The position numbers and the translations under genes were made by a program. Below the pieces are notes generated by a model. The model saw nothing but the letters and a program-made list of their open reading frames with translations, searched no databases and had not been told where the DNA came from. 64,000 nucleotides of DNA, from positions 1 through 64,000 of the forward strand of contig CBDVCE010000011.1 in NCBI GenBank assembly GCA_965372405.1. Direction: 5' to 3'. The stretch is from Sunxiuqinia sp965372405 (lineage in GTDB: Bacteria > Bacteroidota > Bacteroidia > Bacteroidales > Prolixibacteraceae). Shown here piece by piece: positions 8,214-16,281 of this stretch (position 1 is its first letter; every line of letters begins with the position of its first letter).

Positions 8214-9692
8214 CTATCGATTATAGAGCCTTGTGATATCTTTCAAATATCTGACATGTGCATCCTTTAAATCGTGCCATTTAAATCGCCATTCCCAATT
8301 ATCAGATGGTGTTCCGGGAATGTTCATCCGGGCTTTCGAATCAAGTCCCATTAAATCCTGTAACGGTATAATTGCCGTATCTGCTACCGATGACCATGCC
8401 TGTTCAATCATCTTCTTTGGCAAATACCTCCGTCTTATTCCAAAATACTTTTTTAAATTCCTTCGTTCCTTTCGGGTGAGCGATTTTGCCCACCCCAAGG
8501 TTGTATCATTATCGTGCGTGCCGGTATAAACCACAAAGTTTTTATTGTAATTGTGTGGAAGGTTTACATTCGTTTCATCCGATGCATAAGCAAATTGCAA
8601 AACCTTCATCCCCGGCAACTGAAAGTCATCTCTTAACTTTTCAACCTCAGGAGTAATCAGCCCTAAATCTTCAGCAATAACTGGCAAATCACCGATCTGT
8701 GCTTTTAATAAACTTAAAAGTTCATGCCCCTTTGCTGGTAACCACTCTCCTATTATAGCTGTTTTCTCAGTAGCCGGAACCGACCAAAAAGATTCCAATC
8801 CACGGAAATGGTCAAAACGAATCAGGTCAAACATATTCAGATTAAAATGAGTTCGGGCAATCCACCAATCAAAGTTTCTTTCCTGAACACGATCCCAATC
8901 ATACACGGGACATCCCCATAGCTGACCAGTCTTGCTAAAATAATCAGGAGGAACGCCTCCTACCTGAGTTGGCTGTCCCTCTTCATCAAGCACAAACAAA
9001 TTCTGATTTGCCCATACATCCGAGCTATCCAATGAAACATACAATGGCAAGTCACCAATAAAAGACACACCATTATCATTGGCGTATTTTTTTAGTGCAA
9101 ACCACTGGCGAAAGAATACAAACTGCACAAACCGCTGAAAATAAATCTCGCTAGCAAATTCGTGCTGAGCAGCTTCAATTTCGGTTTCGTTTCTCTTTTT
9201 ATAGATATCTTCCCATTCATTCCAAACCAATTCTTCATTCCGTTGTTTCAAAGCTCGGAACAATGCATAATCATTAAGCCACCAGGAATTCTCACCTAAA
9301 AACGTATAATATTCTTCTTTGAAATCTTCAAAGCTTTCCTGAAATACAATAAAGGCTTTTCGAAGCAGAATGCACTTAACTTCATCTACCAAGTCATATT
9401 CCACCTTATTGGGTGCCAAAACCTTTAATCCATTTAAATCTTTACCAAACAACAGCCCATCCTCAACAAGCATATCAAGGCTTATAAGCAAAGCGCTTCC
9501 TGCAAATGCCGAATATGCCTGATACGGAGAATTACCATATCCAGTAGGCCCAACCGGAAGTATTTGCCAATGCTTTTGCCCGCTTTCCTTTAAAAAGTCA
9601 ACAAACTGATAAGCCTCCTTCCCCATTGTACCAATGCCTTGCTTATTCGGAAGTGAACTGATATGAAGTAATATTCCGCTGCTTCGTTTCAT
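8214..9692 (-). CDS. malQ: 4-alpha-glucanotransferase (amylomaltase, GH77)
   Basis: Cytoplasmic disproportionating enzyme that moves alpha-1,4-glucan segments in maltodextrin and glycogen metabolism. At 492 residues it has the compact bacterial GH77 length. It begins with SSGILLHISSLPNKQGIG and carries Asp294 (nucleophile, RFDHFRG), Glu341 (acid/base, AEDLG) and Asp394 (GTHDND). The ATG overlaps the stop codon of the upstream Gfo/Idh/MocA gene in a TAATG junction, so the two are translationally coupled. Confidence 0.96.
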   Translation of the reverse strand: MKRSSGILLHISSLPNKQGIGTMGKEAYQFVDFLKESGQKHWQILPVGPTGYGNSPYQAYSAFAGSALLISLDMLVEDGLLFGKDLNGLKVLAPNKVEYDLVDEVKCILLRKAFIVFQESFEDFKEEYYTFLGENSWWLNDYALFRALKQRNEELVWNEWEDIYKKRNETEIEAAQHEFASEIYFQRFVQFVFFRQWFALKKYANDNGVSFIGDLPLYVSLDSSDVWANQNLFVLDEEGQPTQVGGVPPDYFSKTGQLWGCPVYDWDRVQERNFDWWIARTHFNLNMFDLIRFDHFRGLESFWSVPATEKTAIIGEWLPAKGHELLSLLKAQIGDLPVIAEDLGLITPEVEKLRDDFQLPGMKVLQFAYASDETNVNLPHNYNKNFVVYTGTHDNDTTLGWAKSLTRKERRNLKKYFGIRRRYLPKKMIEQAWSSVADTAIIPLQDLMGLDSKARMNIPGTPSDNWEWRFKWHDLKDAHVRYLKDITRLYNR

Positions 9693-10777
9693 TAAGCTTT
9701 AAATTTATTTCTGAAGTTTGATAAGTGTGTTGCTGTTTCACGAACCAAGCGTTGAACTTCTAAGCCGTGAGCTAAATCTGGAACAAACGAAGCATTCTCC
9801 GGTTCAGCTAAAAATAGGAAATGAGCATGAATCATTGATCGCAACCAACCCGAAGGCACGTGCCCTGATGGAAAGCTGGTGTAAGGCTGAAAATCGCTGC
9901 CAGCATATACTTTTACCCAATTGCCCTCTTCTTCCAGAAAATACTCAAAATAGTCTTGCTGATGAGTGTGATAACGAATTGCTCCCTTCTCAGCATAAAT
10001 CTCAAAACCTGCAGCATCTCCAGTCCCGGAACTAACCCGGCTGGCATTCAGCTGACCAACAGCTCCAGTGTTCTTTTCAATGATTGAAAGACTGGAAAAC
10101 AAATCAGAACCAGCATCTACATCATCGTATCCACCGCCCTGAACAGCCGAAGTTATCTCAAGCTTATTTCCCAGAAAAGCAATTAACAAGCTAATTGCAT
10201 GTGATCCTAAATCAGCCATGGCACCCCCATCTGGAGCAGGAGTTAAGCGTGTTAATCTTTTATCACGATAAGTTTTATTCAAATAATCACCATGCAAATG
10301 ATGAAAAGTAAAATGAATCGGCTTTCCGAAATCGGTTTGTTTCCAAAAATTCAACGCTTTAATAACTGCCGAAGCTTGTAACAACTGAAAGCCAATCTGT
10401 ATTTTCTTTGAAGAACCTACTAATTTTGCCAATTCCTGCTCTTCTTCGATGGAGGAACAAACAGGCTTTTCCAGATAAATCTTTTGCACATTTGGCATCT
10501 CAAAGGCTAGCTTCAATTGTTCAGCATGCACCTTATTGGGACCCAAAATAAAAACAACATCCAATTCCTTATTCTGAAAGAACTCTTCGGGAGATTCTGC
10601 TTTATCAAAACCATGATCGGCAGCAAATCGCTGTCTGCTTTCAAGACTTTGAGAAGCTACCGATGAAAAATTGATCTTTGGTACATCTGAATAATAAAAT
10701 GGTAGAGCCTGCAATGAATAAGCATGTGCCTTAGCAATTCCACCAGCTCCTAAAAAGCCTATATTTAGTTTCTTCAT
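9692..10777 (-). CDS. Gfo/Idh/MocA family oxidoreductase
   Basis: NAD(P)-dependent sugar or polyol dehydrogenase-like protein, about 361 residues from the ATG at 10777 (MKKLNIGFLGAGGIAKAHA). I prefer this start because it places the Rossmann GAGGIA motif 8-13 residues from the N-terminus; the longer frame to 10804 adds only a basic tail. LEKPVCSS near residue 115 is the conserved EKP motif and DLGSHAISLL lies near 195. It is coupled by stop-start overlap to malQ, which hints at a role in alpha-glucan-derived sugars, but the substrate is unknown. Confidence 0.9.
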   Translation of the reverse strand: MKKLNIGFLGAGGIAKAHAYSLQALPFYYSDVPKINFSSVASQSLESRQRFAADHGFDKAESPEEFFQNKELDVVFILGPNKVHAEQLKLAFEMPNVQKIYLEKPVCSSIEEEQELAKLVGSSKKIQIGFQLLQASAVIKALNFWKQTDFGKPIHFTFHHLHGDYLNKTYRDKRLTRLTPAPDGGAMADLGSHAISLLIAFLGNKLEITSAVQGGGYDDVDAGSDLFSSLSIIEKNTGAVGQLNASRVSSGTGDAAGFEIYAEKGAIRYHTHQQDYFEYFLEEEGNWVKVYAGSDFQPYTSFPSGHVPSGWLRSMIHAHFLFLAEPENASFVPDLAHGLEVQRLVRETATHLSNFRNKFKA

Positions 10778-10825
10778 GCGTTTAGATTTCAAAATGAATC
10801 TCAAAAATAAACCTTTTCTTTTTAG

Positions 10826-11001
10826 ATATACCCGGATTATGTATTAGAAGTTTGTTATGAGCATTGAAAATACAATAAAACAAAGACTTACTGATACGAG
10901 GCATAGCACCGCTATGGTGAGTTGAAGAAATTCAGTACAACGTTTTGTTTTGGAGTAGTTTCAGTGCGTAATAGAATTTTCAATGTATATTTCGGGTTAA
11001 A
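10826..11001. repeat. Large nested palindromic element
   Basis: Paired arms nest in order around one centre: ACCCG near 10829 with CGGGT near 10993; ATTGAAAAT at 10863-10871 with ATTTTCAAT at 10976-10984; AAAACAAA at 10877 with TTTTGTTTT at 10943-10951; TACTGA at 10889-10894 with TCAGTA at 10932-10937; and CATAGC at 10902-10907 with GCTATG at 10911-10916. It lies in the divergent promoter region between the Gfo/Idh/MocA gene and the S1-domain gene. It could be a MITE-like element or a structured RNA. Confidence 0.6.
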
Positions 11002-11029
11002 CCTTTTCCAGTGCAAAATCATAGCTGAG

Positions 11030-11062
11030 AAGGATGTCATCTTTTGAAAAGATGACATCCTT
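11030..11062. repeat. Perfect 16-bp hairpin
   Basis: Inverted repeat with 16-bp arms (AAGGATGTCATCTTTT and its complement) separated by a single G. No T-run follows on either strand. Both flanking genes point away from it, so it is not a normal terminator for them. It lies about 95 bp before the S1-domain gene start. Confidence 0.8.
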
Positions 11063-11125
11063 GCAAGTTTTGCCTCTCCCTAAATTTGAGTGAATCTCTT
11101 ACTGCCCGACATCAACAAGAAATAT

Positions 11126-11133
11126 TACCTTTG
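11126..11133 (+). promoter_or_regulatory. Bacteroidota -7 box (TACCTTTG)
   Basis: TACCTTTG matches TAnnTTTG and ends 23 bp before the chosen ATG of the S1-domain gene (11156). No good -33 TTTG is present at the usual 19-21 bp spacing. Confidence 0.45.
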
Positions 11134-11155
11134 CAGCAATATAAAAACTGAAACG

Positions 11156-11986
11156 ATGGCTGCAATTGGCTTATTAAACGAATTAGAGGTAGTAAAAGAA
11201 GTAGATTTTGGTATTTATCTGGATGGTGCTGATCATGGTGAGATCCTGATGCCAAAACGATATGTTCCTGAAGGATGCAAGGTTGGTGATCGGTTGGAGG
11301 TTTTTATATACCTCGATTCTGAAGATCGGATTATTGCAACCAGTGAACAGCCATTTGGCATGGTTGGTGAATTTGCCAAACTAAAAGTGGTTTCAGTTAC
11401 AGGTGTTGGTGCTTTTGTGGATTGGGGCTTACCCAAAGACCTGTTGGTTCCTTTTCGTGAGCAACAGCAAGACATGGAGGAAGGTAAATCGTATTTAGTA
11501 TACATTTATTTAGATGATGAAAGTCAACGAATTGCAGGAACCACCAAGCTTGACAAGTGCGTGGATAATATTCCGATTGACTATGAAGAAGGTGAAGAGG
11601 TAGACTTGATTATTGCCGGACAAACAGACTTGGGTTATAAAGCAATTATTGATAACAGCCATTGGGGAATGCTTTACAAGAATGAGGTGTTCAAGGAATT
11701 AACAACCGGGCAGAAACTTAAAGGTTTCATAAAAAACATTCGTGAAGACGAAAAGATTGACCTTTCTCTGGAGAAGGCTGGCTATGAAAAAATTGATCCT
11801 ATTTCTGAAAGCATCTTAAATAAGCTTGCTGCCAATGACGGATTTCTACCTTTAAATGATAAATCAGATCCGGAAACAATTCGCAACACCTTTCAGATTA
11901 GTAAAAAGAACTTTAAAAAAGCCATTGGTACATTGTACAAACACCGTATCATCTCTATTGATGAAGAAGGTATAAAAATGTTATAG
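11156..11986 (+). CDS. S1 RNA-binding domain protein, CvfB family
   Basis: About 276 residues from the ATG at 11156 (MAAIGLLNELEVVKE). The earlier ATG at 11090 lies upstream of a good -7 box and was rejected. The protein has the CvfB/YitL layout: tandem S1-like domains (first with FGIYLDGADHGEILMPKRYV, second with GAFVDWGLPKDLLVPF, third around 150-220) and a C-terminal winged-helix segment with SKKNFKKAIGTLYKHRII. It probably binds RNA; the homologue in staphylococci affects virulence gene expression. It stands 60 bp before topB on the same strand. Confidence 0.88.
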   Translation: MAAIGLLNELEVVKEVDFGIYLDGADHGEILMPKRYVPEGCKVGDRLEVFIYLDSEDRIIATSEQPFGMVGEFAKLKVVSVTGVGAFVDWGLPKDLLVPFREQQQDMEEGKSYLVYIYLDDESQRIAGTTKLDKCVDNIPIDYEEGEEVDLIIAGQTDLGYKAIIDNSHWGMLYKNEVFKELTTGQKLKGFIKNIREDEKIDLSLEKAGYEKIDPISESILNKLAANDGFLPLNDKSDPETIRNTFQISKKNFKKAIGTLYKHRIISIDEEGIKML

Positions 11987-12046
11987 AAGAATCTTCTCTA
12001 AACATTCTAAACAAAATTCAAAGCCTTTTTAATTGACTTCCTAAAC

Positions 12047-14239
12047 ATGAAGCTTTGTATTGCTGAAAAACCAAGTGTAGCTAAAGAAATTGCTCAAATA
12101 ATTGGAGCGAATAGCCGAAGAGATGGTTATTTTGAAGGAAATGGCTATCAGGTAAGCTGGACATTTGGGCACCTTTGCACACTTAAAGAACCCAACGATT
12201 ATACCGACCGCTGGAAATACTGGACCCTTCGGGAACTGCCAATGATTCCTCCCCGATTTGGAATTAAGGTTATTGAGAATGAAGGGATAAAGAAGCAATT
12301 CAATATTTTACGAAGCTTAATTGAAAAAGCAGACGAGATAATAAACTGCGGTGATGCCGGACAAGAAGGAGAATTGATTCAACGATGGGTACTCGCCAAA
12401 GCAAAAAATAAAGCCCCAATCAAACGTCTATGGATTTCTTCATTAACAGAAGAAGCCATTCGGGACGGATTCAATAAACTATTACCGGGCAATGATTTTG
12501 ACCACTTGTATGAAGCAGGAAGTGCGCGTGCAATTGGCGATTGGCTGCTCGGCATGAACGGCACCCGTTTATATACCCTTAAATATGGGCAAAACAAGCA
12601 GGTTCTTTCTATTGGAAGGGTTCAAACCCCTACTCTGGCTATTATTGTAGAGCGACAAAAAGAAATTGAAAGCTTTAAGTCTGAACCATTCTGGGAAATT
12701 AAAACGCTATATAAGGATGCTGTCTTCTCTGCCACCAGCGGACGTTTTAAAAAGCCTGAAGATGCCAAACAGGTACTTCAGGAGATTAGCAACCAGGATT
12801 TATACATTGGTAAAATTCAAACCAAGAAAAGCAATGAACACCCTCCGCGTTTGTTTGATTTAACCTCTTTGCAGGTAGATTGTAACCGGAAGTTTAATTT
12901 GAGTGCCGATGAAACGCTTCGTATCATTCAATCGCTTTATGAAAAGAAAGTGACCACCTATCCGCGTGTTGATACCACTTTCCTGTCGGATGATATTTAC
13001 AAGAAAGTACCCTCTATCCTGAAGAATATGAAAGGATATGAGAACTATACACAGCCCATTTTTGCAGAAAGTAAACTTCGCAAATCAAAGAAAGTATTCG
13101 ATAATAAAAAGATTACTGATCACCATGCCATCATTCCAACAGGTGTGAATCGTATTGACCTGAACGATAACGAACGAAAGGTATTCAATTTAGTAGCTAA
13201 GCGTTTTATCGCAGCTTTTTATCCCGATTGTGAAATCTCAAACACCAACGTTGAAGCCACCATTGATAAACACAAATTTAAAGCTACCGGAAAGCAAATA
13301 TTAAAACCAGGCTGGCGAGTAGTTTTTCAGAATGATAGCACCACCAGTGAAGATCGAATTCTACCCGCATTTACTGAAGGTGAACATGGGACTCACAAGC
13401 CAGACTTGCAGGAAAAACAAACCCAGCCGCCAAACTATTATACCGAAGCCACCTTGTTACGAGCCATGGAAACGGCTGGCAAACAAATGGATGATGATGA
13501 GCTTCGGGAGCTAATGAAAGAAAATGGGATTGGCCGACCATCAACACGAGCAAACATTATTGAGACCCTTTTCCGCAGAAGATATATTCGGAAAGAACGT
13601 AAACGTTTAGTAGCCACTCCAACCGGAGTTGACTTGATTGATAGCATTGAGAACGATTTGCTAAAGTCGGCCGAGTTAACCGGACAATGGGAACGAAAAC
13701 TGCGACAAATTGAGTCGGGAGAACTGCCAATTGCACTTTTTATGGAAGAGCTAAAAAGCATGGTTAAAGAAGTAATTATGCAGGTTAAGAACTCTCCCAA
13801 AAAGCAAATCACCATTATTGAAGAGGAAAAGCCAAAGAAGAAAGAATCGGCAAAAATACCTCAGGAACTGATTTGCCCTGTATGCAAAAAAGGGAAACTA
13901 ATTAAAGGAAAATCAGCATGGGGATGCGCCGATTGGAAGAATGGATGTAAGTTCATAGTCTCCTTCAAACAGTTCGATAAAAAGCTAACCGACAATCAAT
14001 TCAGTTCACTAATAAACAAACAAAAAACACTGCTAATAAAGGGTTTCACCTACGAAACATTGAAGGTAAACGGTCATTTAATTCTTTCAGAGAATAAGGA
14101 AATTCATCTGCACACACAGATTAAAGATGAACCAAACTGCCCCAAATGCAAGGCCGGAAAAATTATGAAAGGCAAAACCACATGGGGATGCTCCAACTTT
14201 AAAGGAGGTTGCAACTTTCGGATTCCTTTTGAGATCTGA
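12047..14239 (+). CDS. topB: DNA topoisomerase III
   Basis: Type IA topoisomerase of 730 residues that decatenates or relaxes negatively supercoiled DNA. The Toprim domain starts MKLCIAEKPSVAKEIA with the acidic set in CGDAGQEGELI (101-111). SIGRVQTPTLAI follows near 188, and the active-site tyrosine is Tyr305 in TTYPRVDT. Two C-terminal zinc-binding repeats (CPVC...C...C near 613 and CPKC...C...C near 700) are DNA-binding tails. The Bacteroidota form often has accessory copies in mobile elements, and this one borders an accessory region. Confidence 0.97.
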   Translation: MKLCIAEKPSVAKEIAQIIGANSRRDGYFEGNGYQVSWTFGHLCTLKEPNDYTDRWKYWTLRELPMIPPRFGIKVIENEGIKKQFNILRSLIEKADEIINCGDAGQEGELIQRWVLAKAKNKAPIKRLWISSLTEEAIRDGFNKLLPGNDFDHLYEAGSARAIGDWLLGMNGTRLYTLKYGQNKQVLSIGRVQTPTLAIIVERQKEIESFKSEPFWEIKTLYKDAVFSATSGRFKKPEDAKQVLQEISNQDLYIGKIQTKKSNEHPPRLFDLTSLQVDCNRKFNLSADETLRIIQSLYEKKVTTYPRVDTTFLSDDIYKKVPSILKNMKGYENYTQPIFAESKLRKSKKVFDNKKITDHHAIIPTGVNRIDLNDNERKVFNLVAKRFIAAFYPDCEISNTNVEATIDKHKFKATGKQILKPGWRVVFQNDSTTSEDRILPAFTEGEHGTHKPDLQEKQTQPPNYYTEATLLRAMETAGKQMDDDELRELMKENGIGRPSTRANIIETLFRRRYIRKERKRLVATPTGVDLIDSIENDLLKSAELTGQWERKLRQIESGELPIALFMEELKSMVKEVIMQVKNSPKKQITIIEEEKPKKKESAKIPQELICPVCKKGKLIKGKSAWGCADWKNGCKFIVSFKQFDKKLTDNQFSSLINKQKTLLIKGFTYETLKVNGHLILSENKEIHLHTQIKDEPNCPKCKAGKIMKGKTTWGCSNFKGGCNFRIPFEI

Positions 14240-14259
14240 CACTACCCCCGGGAATTATC

Positions 14260-14432
14260 CAAACAAGCACTCAACTTAAACCAATATCAGATTGAAGCAA
14301 ACGAATGCCTGCTCAATGCTTCCGAATATGCAATCGACAGAAACGAATGACCGCTCACCGGACACGAATACTGCCTCAATGCAAACGAATTTAATCTTTG
14401 TGAAAACGAACAAGCAATCCACTCATCCAAAT
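14260..14432. repeat. Degenerate 21-bp tandem repeat array
   Basis: CGAA or CCAA anchors occur at 14302, 14323, 14344, 14365, 14386, 14407 and 14428, every one exactly 21 bp apart, with diverged sequence between (for example CAAACGAATGCCTGCTCAATG). The period equals seven codons and two DNA turns. One minus-strand frame stays open through most of it and gives a seven-residue F-V-led repeat; I do not call it a gene. It lies just after topB. Confidence 0.75.
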
Positions 14433-14855
14433 GCATCTAATTTGTTAACCTGAGTTCGATAAATAATCAAAAATGACCCTAAGCCTAAAGGGAATTTTGA
14501 TTTTTGGCTCCCTTTGGGAGCAGGGGATACCAGGATTCATCCAGAATCCCTGTAAGTATTTTAATTTCAATAAATTATCAATCATACAAAAGGAAGAACT
14601 CACCGTTTAACTCACTTGAAATTTGATTGTATTTATGTAATTCTGAGTAAGTTAATTAATTTTAAATATACGAAATAATATCATCTGGAACTAAAAAATA
14701 TGGGCTGATTTATTGATTATCGAATCGAACAGTTTTTAGGAGATAATGACTATTACGACCTAAATTTTATTAAATGCGACACTATTATTATCAGTTATTG
14801 AGCTACAAAGGTAACGGAAGTAAACAAGCTGCAATCGATTTTTTTTACAATGAGA
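14433..14855. other. Intergenic stretch with a weak hairpin and a direct-repeat copy
   Basis: No gene is supported. CAAAAATGACCCT at about 14468 can pair imperfectly with AGGG...ATTTTTG near 14490-14508. A 45-bp copy of a sequence also found at 16145-16192 lies at 14703-14749. The rest is AT-rich with no recognisable signal. Confidence 0.4.
14703..14749. repeat. Direct repeat flanking ATPase gene, left copy
   Basis: Shares TTATTGATTATCGAATC (14710-14726) exactly with 16153-16169, and then ACAGTTTTT and GGA with few mismatches. The two copies bracket the DUF4143-type ATPase gene and its promoter. Confidence 0.6.
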
Positions 14856-16046
14856 TTAGTATAAAAATCCCAACAACCATAATGGGATCCTTGTACCTGC
14901 CCCAACTTCAATATCATCTGAAGCTATTAAATAATCAGAAAGATGCCTCACCTGTGATGTGTCTTTTCCTTTCCCTCCTACTTCAATAATCAAATTATCT
15001 ACTGCAAAATCCCCTTCCCTTGGTGTATTTACAACTAAACCTGCATTTAGCAATTGGTTTAAAGCAAAAGTTTCCCGTATATTCCCTATTTCAGGATTCT
15101 GCTTCAATGCATAGGAAAGGTTCGAATTTTCCAAAAATATTTTGTCTGGTTTTTGCAAGGTTGAAACACCTTTCCCTTCAGAGCTTAATGTATTTAGCAA
15201 ACGTGCGTTTCGTAATTGATAAATATATTGGTAAACACTATCCCTGCTAAGATCAAGCTTTCTGGCTATTGCGGCTATATTTGGTTTAAACGGAACAGAT
15301 TCTGCAATCACCCCCAGTAGCTTTTTAACCTTAGTGGCAGTACCTGAGTTATAGGATGCAATATATGCCAGATCAGTTTCAACAATTGTATTCACAACCT
15401 GATCCAGTTTCATTAAATAAGTATCTTCTCCTTCTATAATAATAGGTAAGTAACCTACTTTAAGATATTTGCGAAAGTCAGGAAGAGGATGAAAGTTTTC
15501 TGTGATTGTCCTGCTCATTTCCTGGTGAAATTTTGGAATATCCTTAAAACTAACCGGATCAAAATGTTTCCCACTTGTAAAGAAAAGGAATTCCCGAAAA
15601 GAAAGGCCTGCCAGGGAGTAACTTATCACCCTCCTGCTCAAATCAGCTTCGCCACGATAAATATCCAATGCTGATGAAGCTGAAAAAACCACTTGCATTT
15701 CAGGTAGTCCATCATATATATTTTTCAACTCTACCGACCAATTTAAATATTTATGAACTTCATCAATAAATAATATTTTTCCACCTTGCTTGTACCAATC
15801 ACTAGCTGTTTCCAATAAAGTGTGGTTATAGAACCAGGTATGATCAGCAGTAATGTACAAAGCTGAAGAGCTCATTTCCAAATCAAACTTAAGATGTTGT
15901 AACATCAAAGTCGTTTTCCCTGCACCACGTGGACCTTTTATTCCGATCATCCGTTGATCCCAATTGATCTTCTCATGCAAATACCTTCTAAAATCATTTT
16001 TCACAGGACGAAGCAAATTTTCCTGAAATTCTAATAATACATTCAT
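14856..16046 (-). CDS. AAA_14/DUF4143-type ATPase
   Basis: A 396-residue P-loop ATPase with Walker A GPRGAGKTT (38-46) and Walker B ILFIDEVHKY (91-100). A region around residues 255-285 (IAAIARKLDLSRDSVYQYI) looks like a winged helix. A C-terminal DUF4143-like domain with a nuclease-like EVGGKGK patch follows. This family is greatly expanded in Bacteroidota and archaea and its physiological role is unknown. The promoter carries two palindromes 33 bp apart, and the whole unit is bracketed by direct repeats, which hints at an independently moving module. The family call is firm; function is not assigned. Confidence 0.85.
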   Translation of the reverse strand: MNVLLEFQENLLRPVKNDFRRYLHEKINWDQRMIGIKGPRGAGKTTLMLQHLKFDLEMSSSALYITADHTWFYNHTLLETASDWYKQGGKILFIDEVHKYLNWSVELKNIYDGLPEMQVVFSASSALDIYRGEADLSRRVISYSLAGLSFREFLFFTSGKHFDPVSFKDIPKFHQEMSRTITENFHPLPDFRKYLKVGYLPIIIEGEDTYLMKLDQVVNTIVETDLAYIASYNSGTATKVKKLLGVIAESVPFKPNIAAIARKLDLSRDSVYQYIYQLRNARLLNTLSSEGKGVSTLQKPDKIFLENSNLSYALKQNPEIGNIRETFALNQLLNAGLVVNTPREGDFAVDNLIIEVGGKGKDTSQVRHLSDYLIASDDIEVGAGTRIPLWLLGFLY

Positions 16047-16049
16047 TTC

Positions 16050-16100
16050 TGTCGAATTAATACGACAAAAGTATAAATAATTTGTCGAACCAGAACGACA
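16050..16100 (-). promoter_or_regulatory. Twin palindromic operators over ATPase promoter
   Basis: TGTCG-N8-CGACA occurs at 16050-16067 and again at 16083-16100, exactly 33 bp apart, with most of the N8 also conserved (AAnnAnnA). A minus-strand -7 box, TACTTTTG, lies at 16066-16073 between them, 20 bp before the ATPase ATG. The proximal palindrome would cover the start site and the distal one the -33 region. This is the layout of a repressor site pair; the binding protein is unknown. Confidence 0.65.
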
Positions 16101-16144
16101 CTTTTGTATGGATTTTAAAAAATCAACTTGTAAGAAAACAAAAT

Positions 16145-16192
16145 GGTCTGAATTATTGATTATCGAATCTGACAGTTTTTGGGAAACAGTGA
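16145..16192. repeat. Direct repeat flanking ATPase gene, right copy
   Basis: Right-hand copy of the repeat at 14703-14749; the exact 17-bp core is at 16153-16169. It ends just before the IS end remnant at 16195. Confidence 0.6.
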
Positions 16193-16194
16193 TC

Positions 16195-16274
16195 TTTAAA
16201 CATCAAATCTAAGTTTTAGTTGAAAGGTAAAATTAGCAATTGTTGAAAATTGGATTAATTAATGCGACAGAACC
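16195..16274. mobile_element. Orphan right end of the IS6-family element
   Basis: These 80 bp match the right end of the complete IS (16987-17066) with about four mismatches and end in the same ATGCGACAGAACC terminus. Only 7 bp separate it from the left end of the complete element. It shows that a second copy once lay here and was largely deleted. Confidence 0.8.
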
Positions 16275-16281
16275 GATTTCT

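Noticed and set aside
13438..13815. 125-codon minus-strand ORF within topB
   Set aside because: Antisense shadow of topB, with serine-rich translation typical of reversed coding DNA.
14774..14989. 71-codon ORF before and over the first ATPase end
   Set aside because: It overlaps the ATPase gene on the other strand and has no supporting features.
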